64,000 nt of DNA from Pseudomonas bharatica CSV86 (GCF_000319305.2 NZ_AMWJ02000001.1:1589001-1653000); one strand, 5' to 3'. Counted from the stretch's first letter, positions 8,371 through 18,395 are shown. The notes: a model not told the origin generated them from the sequence alone. A program made the numbers and translations.

Positions 8371-9762
8371 ATGCTCATGAAGTATTTTGGCGTGGTGAGC
8401 GGGGCGTTGATTCTGGGGGCTTGTAGTGTCGGGCCGCAGTATCGGCAGCCGGATGTGGCGCCGATCGCGTTGGTCAGTCCGCAGGCCGGGGAGTTCGCTG
8501 CGACCGGGGCGCAGTCGCAGGCGAACTGGTGGGGTTTTTTCGACGACCCGCAACTGTTGCGCCTGATCGAGCGGGCCCTGGTACAGAACAACGATGTGCG
8601 CCAGGCCCACGCCAACCTGCTGCTGGCCCGCGCCGGACTCGACGAGCAGGACCTCAAGCGCTATCCGCGGGTCACCAGCGAGGCCGGTTACCAGCGCAGT
8701 CTTGAACAGCGCGCGGTGGACGGCGCGGCGCCCCAGCGCAGCCTGGCCGAGTCGTGGCGGGCAGGGCTGGACCTGCAATGGGAACTGGACCTGTTCGGCC
8801 GCCTCGACCACCTCAGTCGTGCCGCGCAAGCGCGGGTCGAGGCGTCCCGGGCAGACTTCGAGCAGGTGCAGTTGAGCATCGCCGCCGAGGTGGCGCGAGC
8901 CTGGTTCCAGGCCCAGGGACAACGACGGCAACTGGCGCTGGCCCATGACGAGGTGCGTAGCTGGGGCGAGACGGTGCGCATGGTCGAGGCGCAGCTGGCG
9001 GCGGGCAGCGGTCTGCCCGAAGACCTGGAAAGTGCGCGGAGCAACCTGCTGCGGGCCGAGGCATCGATCGCACCCTTGAGCAGTGCTTTGCAGCGCAGCC
9101 TGTACCGGCTGGAAGTGTTATGCGGACAGCGTCCCGGCAGTCTTGCGCTGGCGTTGGGTGCGGCGCCACCGCTGCCTTTGGCCCGGCAACTGCCGCTGGG
9201 CGATGTCGACCGGCTGATCCGCAAGCGCCCGGATGTGGTGCGCGCCGAGCGCTTGCTGGCGGCCCGGGTCGAAGACGTCGGCGCGGCGACGGCGGATCTT
9301 TATCCGCGCTTGAACCTGGGAGGCTTTATCGGCTTCTTCGCCCTGCGCGACGGCGATCTCGGCAGTGCCTCGCGGGCCTTCGAACTGGCCCCCGGGCTGA
9401 CCTGGCCGGCGCTGGACCTGGGCAGTGTGCGGGCCCGCTTGCGGGCGGCGCAGGCACGTTCGGCGGGCGAGGGCGCGCGCTTCGAGCAGGTGCTGCTGGT
9501 GGCGGTGGAAGAAGTGGAGGGCGCCGTGGTGGAACTGACCGAGCAGCAGCGGCATCTGCAGGGGCTGGTGAAGTCGGCCGTGCATGACGAGGCGGCGTTC
9601 GCCATCGCCAGCCGGCGTTATGACGCCGGCGGCGGGAGCTATCAGGCGGTGCTGGAGAGTCAGCGCGAGCTGTTGCGCACAAGGCAGGCGATTGCGGGGG
9701 CGGAAACGGCGTCTTATCTGAATGCGGTGGGGTTGTACAAGGCGTTGGCCTGGCGGGGGTGA
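8371..9762 (+). CDS. opmD: OpmD-like outer-membrane efflux lipoprotein (NodT/TolC family)
   Basis: A 463-residue outer-membrane factor. Its signal peptide ends in a lipobox (LGAC, Cys18), followed by SVGPQYRQP as in the NodT-type lipoproteins. Two outer-membrane efflux repeats with long helices and a short beta-barrel follow (for example ESARSNLLRAEASIAPL). It completes the MexH-MexI tripartite pump. It begins three bases after mexI; ATG 8371 or the in-frame ATG 8377 could both serve. No terminator is obvious; a REP element follows. Confidence 0.9.
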   Translation: MLMKYFGVVSGALILGACSVGPQYRQPDVAPIALVSPQAGEFAATGAQSQANWWGFFDDPQLLRLIERALVQNNDVRQAHANLLLARAGLDEQDLKRYPRVTSEAGYQRSLEQRAVDGAAPQRSLAESWRAGLDLQWELDLFGRLDHLSRAAQARVEASRADFEQVQLSIAAEVARAWFQAQGQRRQLALAHDEVRSWGETVRMVEAQLAAGSGLPEDLESARSNLLRAEASIAPLSSALQRSLYRLEVLCGQRPGSLALALGAAPPLPLARQLPLGDVDRLIRKRPDVVRAERLLAARVEDVGAATADLYPRLNLGGFIGFFALRDGDLGSASRAFELAPGLTWPALDLGSVRARLRAAQARSAGEGARFEQVLLVAVEEVEGAVVELTEQQRHLQGLVKSAVHDEAAFAIASRRYDAGGGSYQAVLESQRELLRTRQAIAGAETASYLNAVGLYKALAWRG

Positions 9763-9777
9763 TGGTGGTCTCTCGGG

Positions 9778-9835
9778 CCTCATCGCGCGGCGCTGCTGAT
9801 CCCTGTGGGAGCTGGCTTGCCAGCGATGAGGCCCG
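9778..9835. repeat. REP element
   Basis: A full REP core (GTGGGAGCTGGCTTGCCAGC, then GATGAGGCCC) occupies 9805-9833. A degenerate inverted partner with GGGCCTCATCGC starts near 9775. It lies between opmD and the ABC ATPase gene. Confidence 0.85.
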
Positions 9836-9914
9836 AAAGAACAACAAAAAACCATGCTGGTTCCCCGATGCCTCTGGCAAACTCCTGTTACACAAGGCAG
9901 CCAAGAGCCCCCTG

Positions 9915-10688
9915 ATGATCGATATCCATAACGTCACCGCTTTCCAGCAGCAGACCCGAGTCCTGGAAGGTTTCTCCCTGCATATCGGCGAAGGCGAGAA
10001 GGTCGCCATCCTCGGCCCCAACGGCGCCGGCAAGAGCACCCTGCTCAAGCTGATCACCCGCGAGCTGTACCCGGTGGAGCGCGAGGGCAGCCACCTGCGC
10101 CTGTTCGGCAGCGACACCGTCAATCTCTGGGCCCTGCGCAGCCGCATCGGTTTCGTCTCCCAGGACCTGCAGGACGACTACACCCCCTACACCCAGGCGC
10201 TGGACGTGGTGGTCTCCGGCTTCTTCGGTTCCATCGGTGCCCATGGCCATCTGCAGCCCAGCGCCGAGCAACTGGAGAACGCCCGCCAATTGCTGGCCGT
10301 GGTAGAGATGTCCGGCCATGAACAGACCATGTTCCAGCGCCTGTCCACCGGCCAGCGTCGCCGCCTGCTGCTGGCCCGTGCCCTGGTCCACCAGCCGAGT
10401 GCACTGATCCTCGACGAGCCGGCCAACGGCCTGGACATGGGCGCCAGCCTGGGCATGCTCAAGCTGATGCGGCGCTTCTGCGGTGCCGAGCACGCGATGA
10501 TCATCACCACCCACCATATCGACGAGATCATTCCAGAAATCGAGCGGGTGGTCCTGCTGGACAAGGGCCGCATCGTCGCCGACGGGCCCAAGGCCGACGT
10601 GCTCACCAGCGAACGCCTGTCTGCCCTGTACCAGACCGACCTGCGCCTGACCGAGCAGGATGGCTGGTACCGTTGCTGGCACGGTTGA
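9915..10688 (+). CDS. ABC transporter ATP-binding protein (YlmA/ModF-like, cargo unknown)
   Basis: A 257-residue single ABC ATPase domain: Walker A GPNGAGKST (34-42), signature LSTGQ (143-147), Walker B ALILDEP (163-169), and switch histidine within TTHH (199-201). I chose ATG 9915 because homologous proteins begin with a beta-strand such as MIDIHNVTAF; an upstream extension would run into the REP element. No permease or binding protein gene is adjacent, so it may be a soluble ABC protein or partner a membrane subunit encoded elsewhere. Its end converges with the PBP2 gene six bases away. Confidence 0.85.
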   Translation: MIDIHNVTAFQQQTRVLEGFSLHIGEGEKVAILGPNGAGKSTLLKLITRELYPVEREGSHLRLFGSDTVNLWALRSRIGFVSQDLQDDYTPYTQALDVVVSGFFGSIGAHGHLQPSAEQLENARQLLAVVEMSGHEQTMFQRLSTGQRRRLLLARALVHQPSALILDEPANGLDMGASLGMLKLMRRFCGAEHAMIITTHHIDEIIPEIERVVLLDKGRIVADGPKADVLTSERLSALYQTDLRLTEQDGWYRCWHG

Positions 10689-10694
10689 CGGTAT

Positions 10695-12592
10695 CTAGGG
10701 GTGTGCCGATGCATGCAGCGCCAGGCCCTGGCCGCCGGCGTATTGGGGTTTAAGGTGCCCCTGATCGTCCAGTAGCCACGCATCCATGATTTCCCGCACC
10801 ACCGGCCCGGCCACCCGGCCGCCGGCCTCGCCGTTCTCGATCATCACCGCCACTACCACGCTGGGATGATCGGCAGGCGCGAAACCGACGAACAGGGCGT
10901 TGTCGCGGTGCCGCTCCAGAGTCTTGTTGCGGTTGTAGCGTTCGCCCTGCTTGATCGCCACCACCTGGGCCGTGCCGCTCTTGCCGGCGATGCGGTATTG
11001 CGCTCCGGCGGCGGCGGCGCGGGCGATGCCGCGGGGGTCGTGCATGACCATCTGCATGCCCTGGTTGACCTGGTCCCAGGCATGGCTGTCGTGCAGCACG
11101 ATGTCCGGCATGGGATTGGGGTCGACCGGCGCCGTGTCGCCGACTTCGAGCGCCAGGTGCGGCCGATGCCACTTGCCCTTGCTGGCCAGCAGGCTGGTGG
11201 CCTGGGCCAGCTGTAGCGGCGTGACCTGCATATAGCCCTGGCCGATGCCAAGGATCAACGTTTCCCCGGGAACCAGGCCTGGCGGCGAGTGGCGCGTTTC
11301 CATTGCTGCGAGGGCATCAGGCCCGGCGCTTCCTCGAACATGTCCAGCGAGACCTTCTCGCCGAGGCCGAAGCGGGCCATGTAGTCGTGCAGGCGATCGA
11401 TGCCGAGCTTGTGCGCCAGGTCGTAGAAGTAGGTGTCGTTGGAACGCATGATCGCCGTGTACATGTCCACCCAGCCATCACCGCTGCGGTTCCAGTTGCG
11501 GTACTTGTGGTCGTAGTTGGGCAGCTCGTAGTAGCCCGGGTCGAACACGCGGTTGCCCGCGGTGGTCACACCGCTGTCGAGGCCGGCGATGGCGACCTCC
11601 GGCTTGACCGTCGATCCGGGTGCATACAGCCCGCGCAGCACGCGGTTGAACAGTGGCCGGTCGATGGAGTCGCGCAGGGCAGCGTACTGCTTGAAGCTGA
11701 TGCCCTTGACGAACAGGTTGGGGTCGAAGCTCGGGTTGCTGACCATCGCCAGCACGTCGCCGTTGCCGGGGTCGAGTACCACCACCGCGCCCCGGCGGTC
11801 GCCCAGGGCGTGCTCGGCGGCCAGCTGCAAATGCGCGTCGAGGCTGAGGGTGATGTTCTTTCCGGGGACCGGGTCCTTATGGTTGAGTACCCGCATCACT
11901 CGGCCCTGAGCGTTGGTCTCGACCTCTTCATAGCCAACCTGGCCATGCAGCTCGTTCTCGTAGAAGCGCTCGATCCCGGTCTTGCCGATCGATTGCGTAC
12001 CGCGGTACTGGGTGCTGTCGAGGACCTTGGCTTCCTTCTCGTTGATCCGTCCGACATAGCCCACGGAATGCGCGAAATGCTCGGCCAAGGGATATTCGCG
12101 GATGAACTGCGGCTCCACCTCAAGCCCCGGTAGGCGAAACTGATTTACGGCGATCAGGGCGATCTGCTCTTCAGTCAGGCCGACCATCAGGGTGACCGGC
12201 TCGAAAGGCTTGCGGCCGCGGCGCAGGTCCTTGTCGAACTGGCGGCGGTCGTCTTCACCGAGGTTCAGGACTTGCGCCAGGGTGTCGAGGGTTTTCGCTG
12301 AATCGCCGGCGCGCTCGCGGGTCATGGTCAGGTCGAAGCTGGGCTTGTTGTCGGCCAGGACCACGCCGTTGCGGTCATAGATCAGCCCGCGCTCGGGCGG
12401 GATGGGCAGGATGTGGACGCGGTTGTTTTCCGAAACGGCCGTCTGCTGGTCGTGCTGGAGCACCTGCAGGACATAGAGGCGGCCCACGAGTACAGCGACC
12501 AGGGCCAGGACCAGGATGGCGCAGGCCACCAGCCGGCGGTTGACCAGGTGCTGTTCCTTTTCGTGGTCCTTGAGGGGGATCGGTTGTGGCAT
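10695..12592 (-). pseudogene. mrdA: Penicillin-binding protein 2 (MrdA-type transpeptidase), split by a one-base frameshift
   Basis: A class B PBP involved in lateral peptidoglycan cross-linking: cytoplasmic tail, one membrane helix (about 20-40), a dimerisation domain, and a transpeptidase domain with S327-T-V-K330, S384-N-D, and a KSG box (AGKSGTAQV). The reading frame closes at 11255, after AWFPG; the remaining 200 residues, including the KSG box, continue in the next frame from ETLILGIGQG. One extra G opposite the CCCC run at 11264-11267 restores a normal 632-residue protein. No rodA neighbours it, so it may be a second PBP2 copy. Sequencing error is as likely as a true lesion. Confidence 0.85.
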
Positions 12593-12700
12593 GGGCGTGT
12601 TTCGGGCAGCGGGTCGGCGATGCTACGCGTTACCGGAGTGTTCATGGGCGAACATGAAGGCTTGTTCATGTTGATTCATGAAGAGTGGTGTTGTCTGACC

Positions 12701-12770
12701 TGGCCCCATCGCTGGCAAGCCAGCTCCCACACGGACCCTGTGGGAGCTGGCTTGCCAGCGATGGGGCCAT
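12701..12770. repeat. REP doublet
   Basis: Two inverted REP copies (CCATCGCTGGCAAGCCAGC and its complement) flank a short ACGGACC spacer, making a near-perfect palindrome. It lies between the PBP2 start and the porin stop. Confidence 0.9.
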
Positions 12771-12792
12771 CAGCAATAACCCAGGCTGGTTG

Positions 12793-14043
12793 TCAGAGCA
12801 GCGAAAGCGGATAACTCACGATCACCCGATGCTCATCGAACTCATTGCTGCTGAAGTCCCGCCGCAAGGTCGAGCTGCGCCACTTCAGCGTCAGGTCGCG
12901 CAGCGCACCGCTCTGGACGGTATAGGCCAGCTCCGTCTCGCGCCCCCATTCCTTGCCATCCTTCACGCTGCCGACCTGCACCTGATCCCCACGGATATAG
13001 CGCGTCATGAACTGCAGCCCCGGCAATCCATCAACCGCGAAATCATGGTCATAGCGCACCTGCCAGGAGCGCTCATGGGCATTGTCATAGCTGGAGTTGT
13101 AGCTGTCGTTGGCCAGGCTGGTGCCCGCCGTGCCATTGACCCGCATCCAGCCGGTATCGCCACTGACCTTTTGCAGGCCCAGGTAGAAGGTGTGCCCGCC
13201 CGTGCGCGCCGAGAGCAGCAGCGAGGCGGTGCGGTTGTCCATGTCGCCGGCCAGCGAGCGGCCGCTGTCCTTGCCGGTGAAGTAGCCCAGATTGGCGCCC
13301 AGGGTCCAGGTGCCCATGGTCTGGCGATGGGTCAGGTTGTAGTACTGCTGCTGGTAGATGTCGTGCAGCTCCGAATGCCAAACACCGATCAGGGTCGCCT
13401 TGTCGTTGAACAGGTATTCGGCACCGACGATATCCAGGCGATCCGAGGTGGCGCCGGGGCGGCCGGACATGAACATATCGTCCATGCTCGCGTCGTTGCG
13501 TGGGCTGTTACCACGGAAACGCGCGCCATAGAGGGTCAGGTCGGTTATTTCCCGGGAGGTGACCTGGGCGCCCTGGAAGGTCTGGGGCAGCGAGCGGCCG
13601 TCGTCCGAGCGCAGCACCGGAAGCATCGGCGACCACTCGCCGACCTTCAGTTCGGTCGCGGAAATCCGTGCTTTCCCGGCAACCGCGACACGCCCGAAAT
13701 CATCCGCCGGACGACCGTCGTCATGCACCGGCAGCAGTTGCGTGTTGGCCGTGCCGCGACCACCGTCCAGCTTGACCGAATACAGCCCCAGCACATCCAC
13801 GCCGAAGCCCACCGTGCCCTCGGTGAACCCCGAGCGGGCATCGAGGATGAAGCTCTGGGTCCATTCCTCGGCCTTGCCTTGCGGGTACGCCGGATCGACG
13901 AAGTTGCGATTGATATAGAAGTTGCGCAGTGTCAGGCCTGCCTTGGCGTCTTCGACGAAACCGGCGGCCTGGGCAGTGCCGGCGCCGAACAGCAGGCAGG
14001 CGCAGGCCGCCGGCAGACGGCGTGGAAAGCAAAGGATATTCAT
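12793..14043 (-). CDS. OprD-family outer-membrane porin of the mevalonate operon
   Basis: A 416-residue OprD-type porin: signal peptide ending at AQA-AGF, the family opening FVEDAKAGLTLRNFYINRNF, GFGVDVLGLYSVKLDGG near residue 80, and a C-terminal strand ending in VIVSYPLSLL. These 18-strand channels admit small carboxylates or basic compounds. It is the last gene of the mvaA-mvaB-transporter string, suggesting it carries mevalonate or a related acid across the outer membrane. The start at 14041-14043 gives a proper signal peptide. A stable hairpin precedes it. Confidence 0.88.
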   Translation of the reverse strand: MNILCFPRRLPAACACLLFGAGTAQAAGFVEDAKAGLTLRNFYINRNFVDPAYPQGKAEEWTQSFILDARSGFTEGTVGFGVDVLGLYSVKLDGGRGTANTQLLPVHDDGRPADDFGRVAVAGKARISATELKVGEWSPMLPVLRSDDGRSLPQTFQGAQVTSREITDLTLYGARFRGNSPRNDASMDDMFMSGRPGATSDRLDIVGAEYLFNDKATLIGVWHSELHDIYQQQYYNLTHRQTMGTWTLGANLGYFTGKDSGRSLAGDMDNRTASLLLSARTGGHTFYLGLQKVSGDTGWMRVNGTAGTSLANDSYNSSYDNAHERSWQVRYDHDFAVDGLPGLQFMTRYIRGDQVQVGSVKDGKEWGRETELAYTVQSGALRDLTLKWRSSTLRRDFSSNEFDEHRVIVSYPLSLL

Positions 14044-14075
14044 TGTTGTTGTTCCTTTCTTGCGGGCGAGTAAAA

Positions 14076-14101
14076 CCACGCAGCCGCCCGGGGCTGCGTG
14101 G
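14076..14101 (-). terminator. Intercistronic hairpin between the TctA-like gene and the porin gene
   Basis: A perfect ten-base stem (CCACGCAGCC/GGCTGCGTGG) with a six-base loop is followed on the minus strand by TTTT. It could act as a partial terminator that lowers porin expression relative to the upstream genes, or as an mRNA-stabilising end. Confidence 0.6.
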
Positions 14102-14115
14102 GAGAAAGTGGAAGG

Positions 14116-15498
14116 TCAGGCGAACAGGGCGATGATGGCCGGCACGCTGAGCACGGCGGTGTAGTACCCCATGAACTGCACGCCGATGTTGAAGCCGATG
14201 AAACGCTGCAGGAAGCCGCCCAGCAGGCCGATGGTCAGGATCACCAGCAGGCCCAGCAGGCCACCTTCCCACAGGCCGATGACCAGGATCAGGCCGACGA
14301 AGGTGGCGATTACCGCCTCGTGGCTGATGCGCCGCGACACGAACGAAGCCGCGCGGTGGGCGAAGTTCATCGAGAACGGGTAGGCGATCAGGATAGCGAT
14401 CACCACCGCGAGCATGCCGAAGGCAAGGAACTCACCGGCGCTGAGCAGGTTGTGCAGATTGTTCACCTGGCCGGTGGCGCTGTCCACGGTAAAGCGCGGC
14501 GGGGCGTTGAACAGCGGCGCGGCCGGGCCGGCGGCCACCGGGCTCAGGGGCAGGCCGAAGGCGATCAGCGGGATCAGCGCCTCGGCGATATAGGTGGACT
14601 CGGTCACCCCGTTGCGCACGCTGATCACCGAGGTCAGGCGGTGGTAGGCGTGCTTGATTCGCGCACCGACCACTTCACCGAGAATCACCGTCATCGCCAC
14701 CGGGCTGAATACGAAGGTGGCGCTGGACACCGTGGCGGTGGCCAGGGTCCAGCCGGACTGGCGGCGGTCGAGGACCTTCAGCGGGTTGGGGAACCAGCCG
14801 CCCCAGCTTTTCACGTCCGGCGACAGGGAGAAGGTCCGCGGTTCGCTGCGCTTCATCCGCGCCCGTTCGGCCGGGGCAAGCATGGCGAACAAGGCGGCGA
14901 TCAGCGGGCCGATGGCGATGCCGAGGAAGTAGCTGACGCTGAGCTTGACCCCATGCTGGCCAGTGAAGGTCTGCAGGGCGATGATCACCAGCACGAAGGG
15001 CAGCAGTGCCAGGACCGACGCCCAGCGGCCGGCCGAGAACCAGGCGATGGTGGTCGCGGCGGCGAGGAACACCCAGGGCGCCGCCTGCTTGATCCCGTCG
15101 CCAAACGGCGCCAGCAGCACGGCGAACAGCACTGCCAGCGGTACGGCCACCAGTGCGGCGATCACCGCCCCGGAGATCATCTTGCGCAGGGCGATATGTG
15201 GCACGCCGAGGTTGCGCAGGAAGTTCGCCTCGCGCATCAGCGGCGTGGCCATGGTGTCGCCGGGGATGCCGAGCAGGGCGGTGGGCACGGCGTGAGTCAT
15301 GTGCTTGGCCACGGCGCCGGCGAGGAAGAAGGTGAAGACTCCGGCGGCAGGAACGCCGAGCAGCACCACCAGCAGGGTCAGCGGGGCCAGGGTGGTGGTC
15401 TCGTCGCTGCCGGAGATCAGGCCGATGGCGGAAAACACCACCGCACCGATCACGCCCATCAGGGCGGCCATCAGGATCTGGTCGAACAGGGCTTCCAT
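14116..15498 (-). CDS. TctA-family permease, candidate mevalonate transporter
   Basis: A 460-residue, roughly 11-12-helix protein of the tripartite tricarboxylate transporter large subunit family. The signature PTALLGIPGDTMATPLM lies near residue 75. A second repeat and the GLPLSPVAAGPAAPLF stretch (about 330) are present. TctA proteins normally work with a 4-helix TctB and a periplasmic TctC. Here only a small membrane gene is attached and no binding protein gene is present. It overlaps the upstream small gene by one base. Position after mvaA-mvaB argues for mevalonate or a close analogue as cargo; that is inference. Confidence 0.8.
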   Translation of the reverse strand: MEALFDQILMAALMGVIGAVVFSAIGLISGSDETTTLAPLTLLVVLLGVPAAGVFTFFLAGAVAKHMTHAVPTALLGIPGDTMATPLMREANFLRNLGVPHIALRKMISGAVIAALVAVPLAVLFAVLLAPFGDGIKQAAPWVFLAAATTIAWFSAGRWASVLALLPFVLVIIALQTFTGQHGVKLSVSYFLGIAIGPLIAALFAMLAPAERARMKRSEPRTFSLSPDVKSWGGWFPNPLKVLDRRQSGWTLATATVSSATFVFSPVAMTVILGEVVGARIKHAYHRLTSVISVRNGVTESTYIAEALIPLIAFGLPLSPVAAGPAAPLFNAPPRFTVDSATGQVNNLHNLLSAGEFLAFGMLAVVIAILIAYPFSMNFAHRAASFVSRRISHEAVIATFVGLILVIGLWEGGLLGLLVILTIGLLGGFLQRFIGFNIGVQFMGYYTAVLSVPAIIALFA

Positions 15499-15950
15499 CA
15501 GGCGGTACCTCCCTTCAGGGCTGCCGGGGCGGTGACGGTGCGGGTGTGGCTGGCCGGTTCGGCTTCATCGAACAACTGCTCCAGGCCCAGCTCGCGCAGC
15601 TCGGCGCGAACTTCCGGCGGCAGTTCGGAGAGTTGCCCGATACCGCCGTATTCGCTGCGCAGCTCTTCGATCACCTGCTGACGCCACGCCGGGTCGGCGA
15701 CGTGTTCCACCACATGGCGCTTGGGCTTGAACAGGCAGGCGCTGACGCCACCGCCCAGCAGCGAGCCGAGGATGCCGAGGAGCATGGCGTAGGCGCGGGC
15801 CATCTGCGCGGACTCGACCCAGCCGGTCAGCAGGTGCTCGGCGAGGAAGAAGATGCCCAGGCTGCAGGCGGCGCCGATGGCGATGGAAGCGATCAGGTGG
15901 CGGCTGTCCACGGTGTCGCCCCAGACTTCGTAGAGGTTGTCGTCAGCCAT
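15498..15950 (-). CDS. Small membrane protein, putative partner of the TctA-like permease
   Basis: A 150-residue protein with two predicted membrane helices (about 20-44 and 50-72) and a charged cytoplasmic tail of some 75 residues rich in Glu and Leu. It occupies the slot and size of TctB, but classical TctB has four helices and this has two. Its stop shares a base with the permease start, so it is almost surely co-translated with it. I do not recognise the family with certainty. It may be a diverged small subunit of the transporter. Confidence 0.6.
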   Translation of the reverse strand: MADDNLYEVWGDTVDSRHLIASIAIGAACSLGIFFLAEHLLTGWVESAQMARAYAMLLGILGSLLGGGVSACLFKPKRHVVEHVADPAWRQQVIEELRSEYGGIGQLSELPPEVRAELRELGLEQLFDEAEPASHTRTVTAPAALKGGTA

Positions 15951-16052
15951 GGTTCACCACCGTGGTGCGGGGGTGCAGGCGGCATTCAAGTGTCATCGGA
16001 ATTCTCCTGCCCTTGCGGGCTTGTTGTTTTTGTTCGGGAGCCAGGATCGGGT

Positions 16053-16961
16053 TCAGCGGTGTTCTGCGCTCCTTGCCGCCAGGGCCCTGCCTGCGCGGGA
16101 GCGATTGGCGATGCCCAGCTCCGCACTGATCCAGGTGCCGACCCGGGCCACTGCGTCCAGGTCCACGCCGGTCTCGAACCCCATGCCATGCAGCAGGTAG
16201 AGCACGTCCTCGGTCGCCACGTTGCCGCTGGCGCCGGGGGAGTAGGGGCAGCCACCGAGGCCGGCGACCGAGCTGTCGAAGGTGCGTACTCCCTGCGACA
16301 GCGCAGCGTGGACATTGGCGATGGCCATGCCCCAGGTGTCATGGAAATGCCCGGCCAGGGCTTCGACCGGCAGCTCGCGGGCGCAGTGCTCGATCAGGCG
16401 GGCGGTCTCGTCCGGGCGTCCTGCGCCGATGGTGTCGCCCAGGCTGATCTCGTAGCAGCCCAGTGCATGCAGGCGGCGCGCTACCGCTGCTACGGCGTCT
16501 GGCGCCACTGCACCGCTGAACGGGCAGCCGAGCACGCAGGATACATAGCCGCGCACCCGGACACCCGCAGCTTTGGCAGCTTGCAGCACCGGGGTGAAGC
16601 GCTCGAAGCTCTCATCGATGGAGCAATTGATGTTGTTGCGCGAAAACGCCTCGGAGGCGGCGGCGAACACCGCTACCTCCCGGCATCCCGCGCGTAGCGC
16701 GGCGTCCAAACCCTGGCCGTTGGGCACCAGGGCCGAATAGTTGACCCCGTCGTCCTCCGGCAGACGCTGGAACAGCGCCTCGCTGTCGGCCATCTGCGGT
16801 ACCCAGCGCGGCGACACGAAGGCGCCGCCCTCGATATGCCGCAGGCCGGTGGCTGCCAGCTTGCCGATCAGGGCCAGGCGGGTGTCCACCGACAGATGCC
16901 GTGGCTCGTTCTGCAACCCGTCCCGCGGGCCTACCTCGAAGATCCTGACCTGCATAGTCAT
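16053..16961 (-). CDS. mvaB: MvaB, hydroxymethylglutaryl-CoA lyase
   Basis: A 302-residue HMG-CoA lyase that cleaves HMG-CoA to acetyl-CoA and acetoacetate. It has the DRE-TIM barrel motif [10 protein letters not shown] (about 10-19), the metal-binding histidines of HFHDTWG, and the catalytic-cysteine loop [14 protein letters not shown]. The start ATG at 16959-16961 overlaps the mvaA stop by four bases; a second ATG lies six bases further in. Length agrees with MvaB of P. mevalonii (301 residues from memory). It acts directly after MvaA in mevalonate breakdown. Confidence 0.95.
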   Translation of the reverse strand: MTMQVRIFEVGPRDGLQNEPRHLSVDTRLALIGKLAATGLRHIEGGAFVSPRWVPQMADSEALFQRLPEDDGVNYSALVPNGQGLDAALRAGCREVAVFAAASEAFSRNNINCSIDESFERFTPVLQAAKAAGVRVRGYVSCVLGCPFSGAVAPDAVAAVARRLHALGCYEISLGDTIGAGRPDETARLIEHCARELPVEALAGHFHDTWGMAIANVHAALSQGVRTFDSSVAGLGGCPYSPGASGNVATEDVLYLLHGMGFETGVDLDAVARVGTWISAELGIANRSRAGRALAARSAEHR

Positions 16962-18244
16962 TCGCCGCGCTTGTGTTTCAGCAGCTCGACGGCGCGGTCG
17001 GCGCGCACGTCGTGGTCCTGCACCAGTTGCCGGGCGACCCAATCCACCTCGTCGCCACGGGCGCCGGCCACTACGGCGATGTTGCGCGCGTGCAGGGCCA
17101 TATGGCCGCGCTGGATGCCTTCGGTGGCGAGGGCGCGCATGGCCCCGAGGTTCTGCGCCAGGCCCACGGCCACGGCGATTTCCGCGAGGTCTTGGGCAGT
17201 CTTGACCCCGAGGATGCGCAGCGACAGTTGTGCCAGCGGATGGGTCTTGGTGGCGCCGCCGACCAGGCCGACCGGCATCGGCATTTCCAGGGTGCCGACC
17301 AGATGGCCGTTGCCGTCCTTCTCCCAGGTGGTCAGTGAACCGTAATGCCCGCTGCGGCAGGCGTAGGCATGGGCGCCCGCCTCGACGGCGCGCCAGTCAT
17401 TGCCGGTGGCGACGATCAGCGGGTCGATGCCGTTCATGATGCCCTTGTTGTGGGTCGCGGCGCGGTAGGGATCGACGGCGGCGAAGGAGTACGCATCGAG
17501 AATGCCCTCGATCACCGCTTCGCCACTGAATTCGGCGGAATTGAGTTGCTCCGGGGTGACTCGCACCTGGGCCCGGGCCAGGCGCAGGTCGGCCAGGTTG
17601 GAGAGGATGCGCAGGCGCACCTTGCCGCCGGTGATGTCCTCCATCAGCGGCGCCACGGCTTCGGCCATGGTGTTGACGGTGTTGGCGCCCATCGCATCGC
17701 GCACATCGACGATCAGGTGGGCCACCAGCATCGGGCCGCGCGGGGTATCGGCGAAGGTGTGGACCTCGATATCCCGGCAGCCGCCGCCGAGGCGATTGAG
17801 CAACTGGTCCTTGCGGTTGGCCAGCTCGATGATCTCGTCCTTGCGCCGTAGCAGGCTCAGGCGGGCATTGAGCGGGTCGGCGATACCGACGATCTGTACC
17901 TGGGCGCGCATCAGCGGGGCGCTGCTGGAGGTCACGAAACCGCCGTTGGCCCGGGCCAGCTTGGCCATATAGGAGGCGGCGGCGACGATCGAAGGCTCTT
18001 CCACCACCAGCGGCACCAGCACATCGCGGCCATTGACCTGGAAGTTGCTGGCCACGGCGAAGGGCAGTTCGAACTTGCCGATGACGTTTTCGATCATGCC
18101 GTTGGCGATTTCCATCGGCAGGGCACCGGCGTCGGCCAGCAGGGCGACTTCATCACCGCTCAGGCCGAGCAGGCGGCCGATATGGTCGAGGCGGGCGGCA
18201 GGAGGCAGGTTGCGGAAATCGGGCAGGCGGGAGTCGAGGCTCAT
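16958..18244 (-). CDS. mvaA: MvaA, degradative (class II) HMG-CoA reductase, mevalonate catabolism
   Basis: A 428-residue class II HMG-CoA reductase, the same length as P. mevalonii MvaA and near-identical over recalled stretches. All catalytic residues are in place at the published numbers: Glu83 (VEEPS), Lys267 (THNKG), Asp283 (TGND) and His381 (RGHMAL). The NAD-binding motif DAMGANT is at 183-189. In degradative organisms it oxidises mevalonate plus CoA to HMG-CoA using NAD. First gene of the operon, divergent from the MocR-type regulator with putative operators between. The start at 18242-18244 is set by homology. Confidence 0.97.
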   Translation of the reverse strand: MSLDSRLPDFRNLPPAARLDHIGRLLGLSGDEVALLADAGALPMEIANGMIENVIGKFELPFAVASNFQVNGRDVLVPLVVEEPSIVAAASYMAKLARANGGFVTSSSAPLMRAQVQIVGIADPLNARLSLLRRKDEIIELANRKDQLLNRLGGGCRDIEVHTFADTPRGPMLVAHLIVDVRDAMGANTVNTMAEAVAPLMEDITGGKVRLRILSNLADLRLARAQVRVTPEQLNSAEFSGEAVIEGILDAYSFAAVDPYRAATHNKGIMNGIDPLIVATGNDWRAVEAGAHAYACRSGHYGSLTTWEKDGNGHLVGTLEMPMPVGLVGGATKTHPLAQLSLRILGVKTAQDLAEIAVAVGLAQNLGAMRALATEGIQRGHMALHARNIAVVAGARGDEVDWVARQLVQDHDVRADRAVELLKHKRGE

Positions 18245-18334
18245 GGGGGCTCCTGTGGAGTCATTGTTGTTGGGGCGACGGCTTGAGCGCGGCGCCGGCG
18301 TGGTGCTAAATGTGCAGCCACTGTGCCCTTGGAT

Positions 18335-18375
18335 AAAGGTACAGTTTTGCCCAACAGTACCCAGACTGTACCCAT
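18335..18375. promoter_or_regulatory. Putative operator repeats between mvaA and the MocR-type regulator
   Basis: Three related boxes occur in 36 bases: GGTACAGT (18338-18345), ACAGTACCC (18354-18362) and ACTGTACCC (18365-18373). The last two are direct repeats one helical turn apart, and both are inverted relative to the first. MocR-type activators often bind paired direct repeats in divergent promoters, so this is the likely control site for both mvaA and the regulator. Confidence 0.6.
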
Positions 18376-18395
18376 GACAGCCCAGGAGCGCGCCG

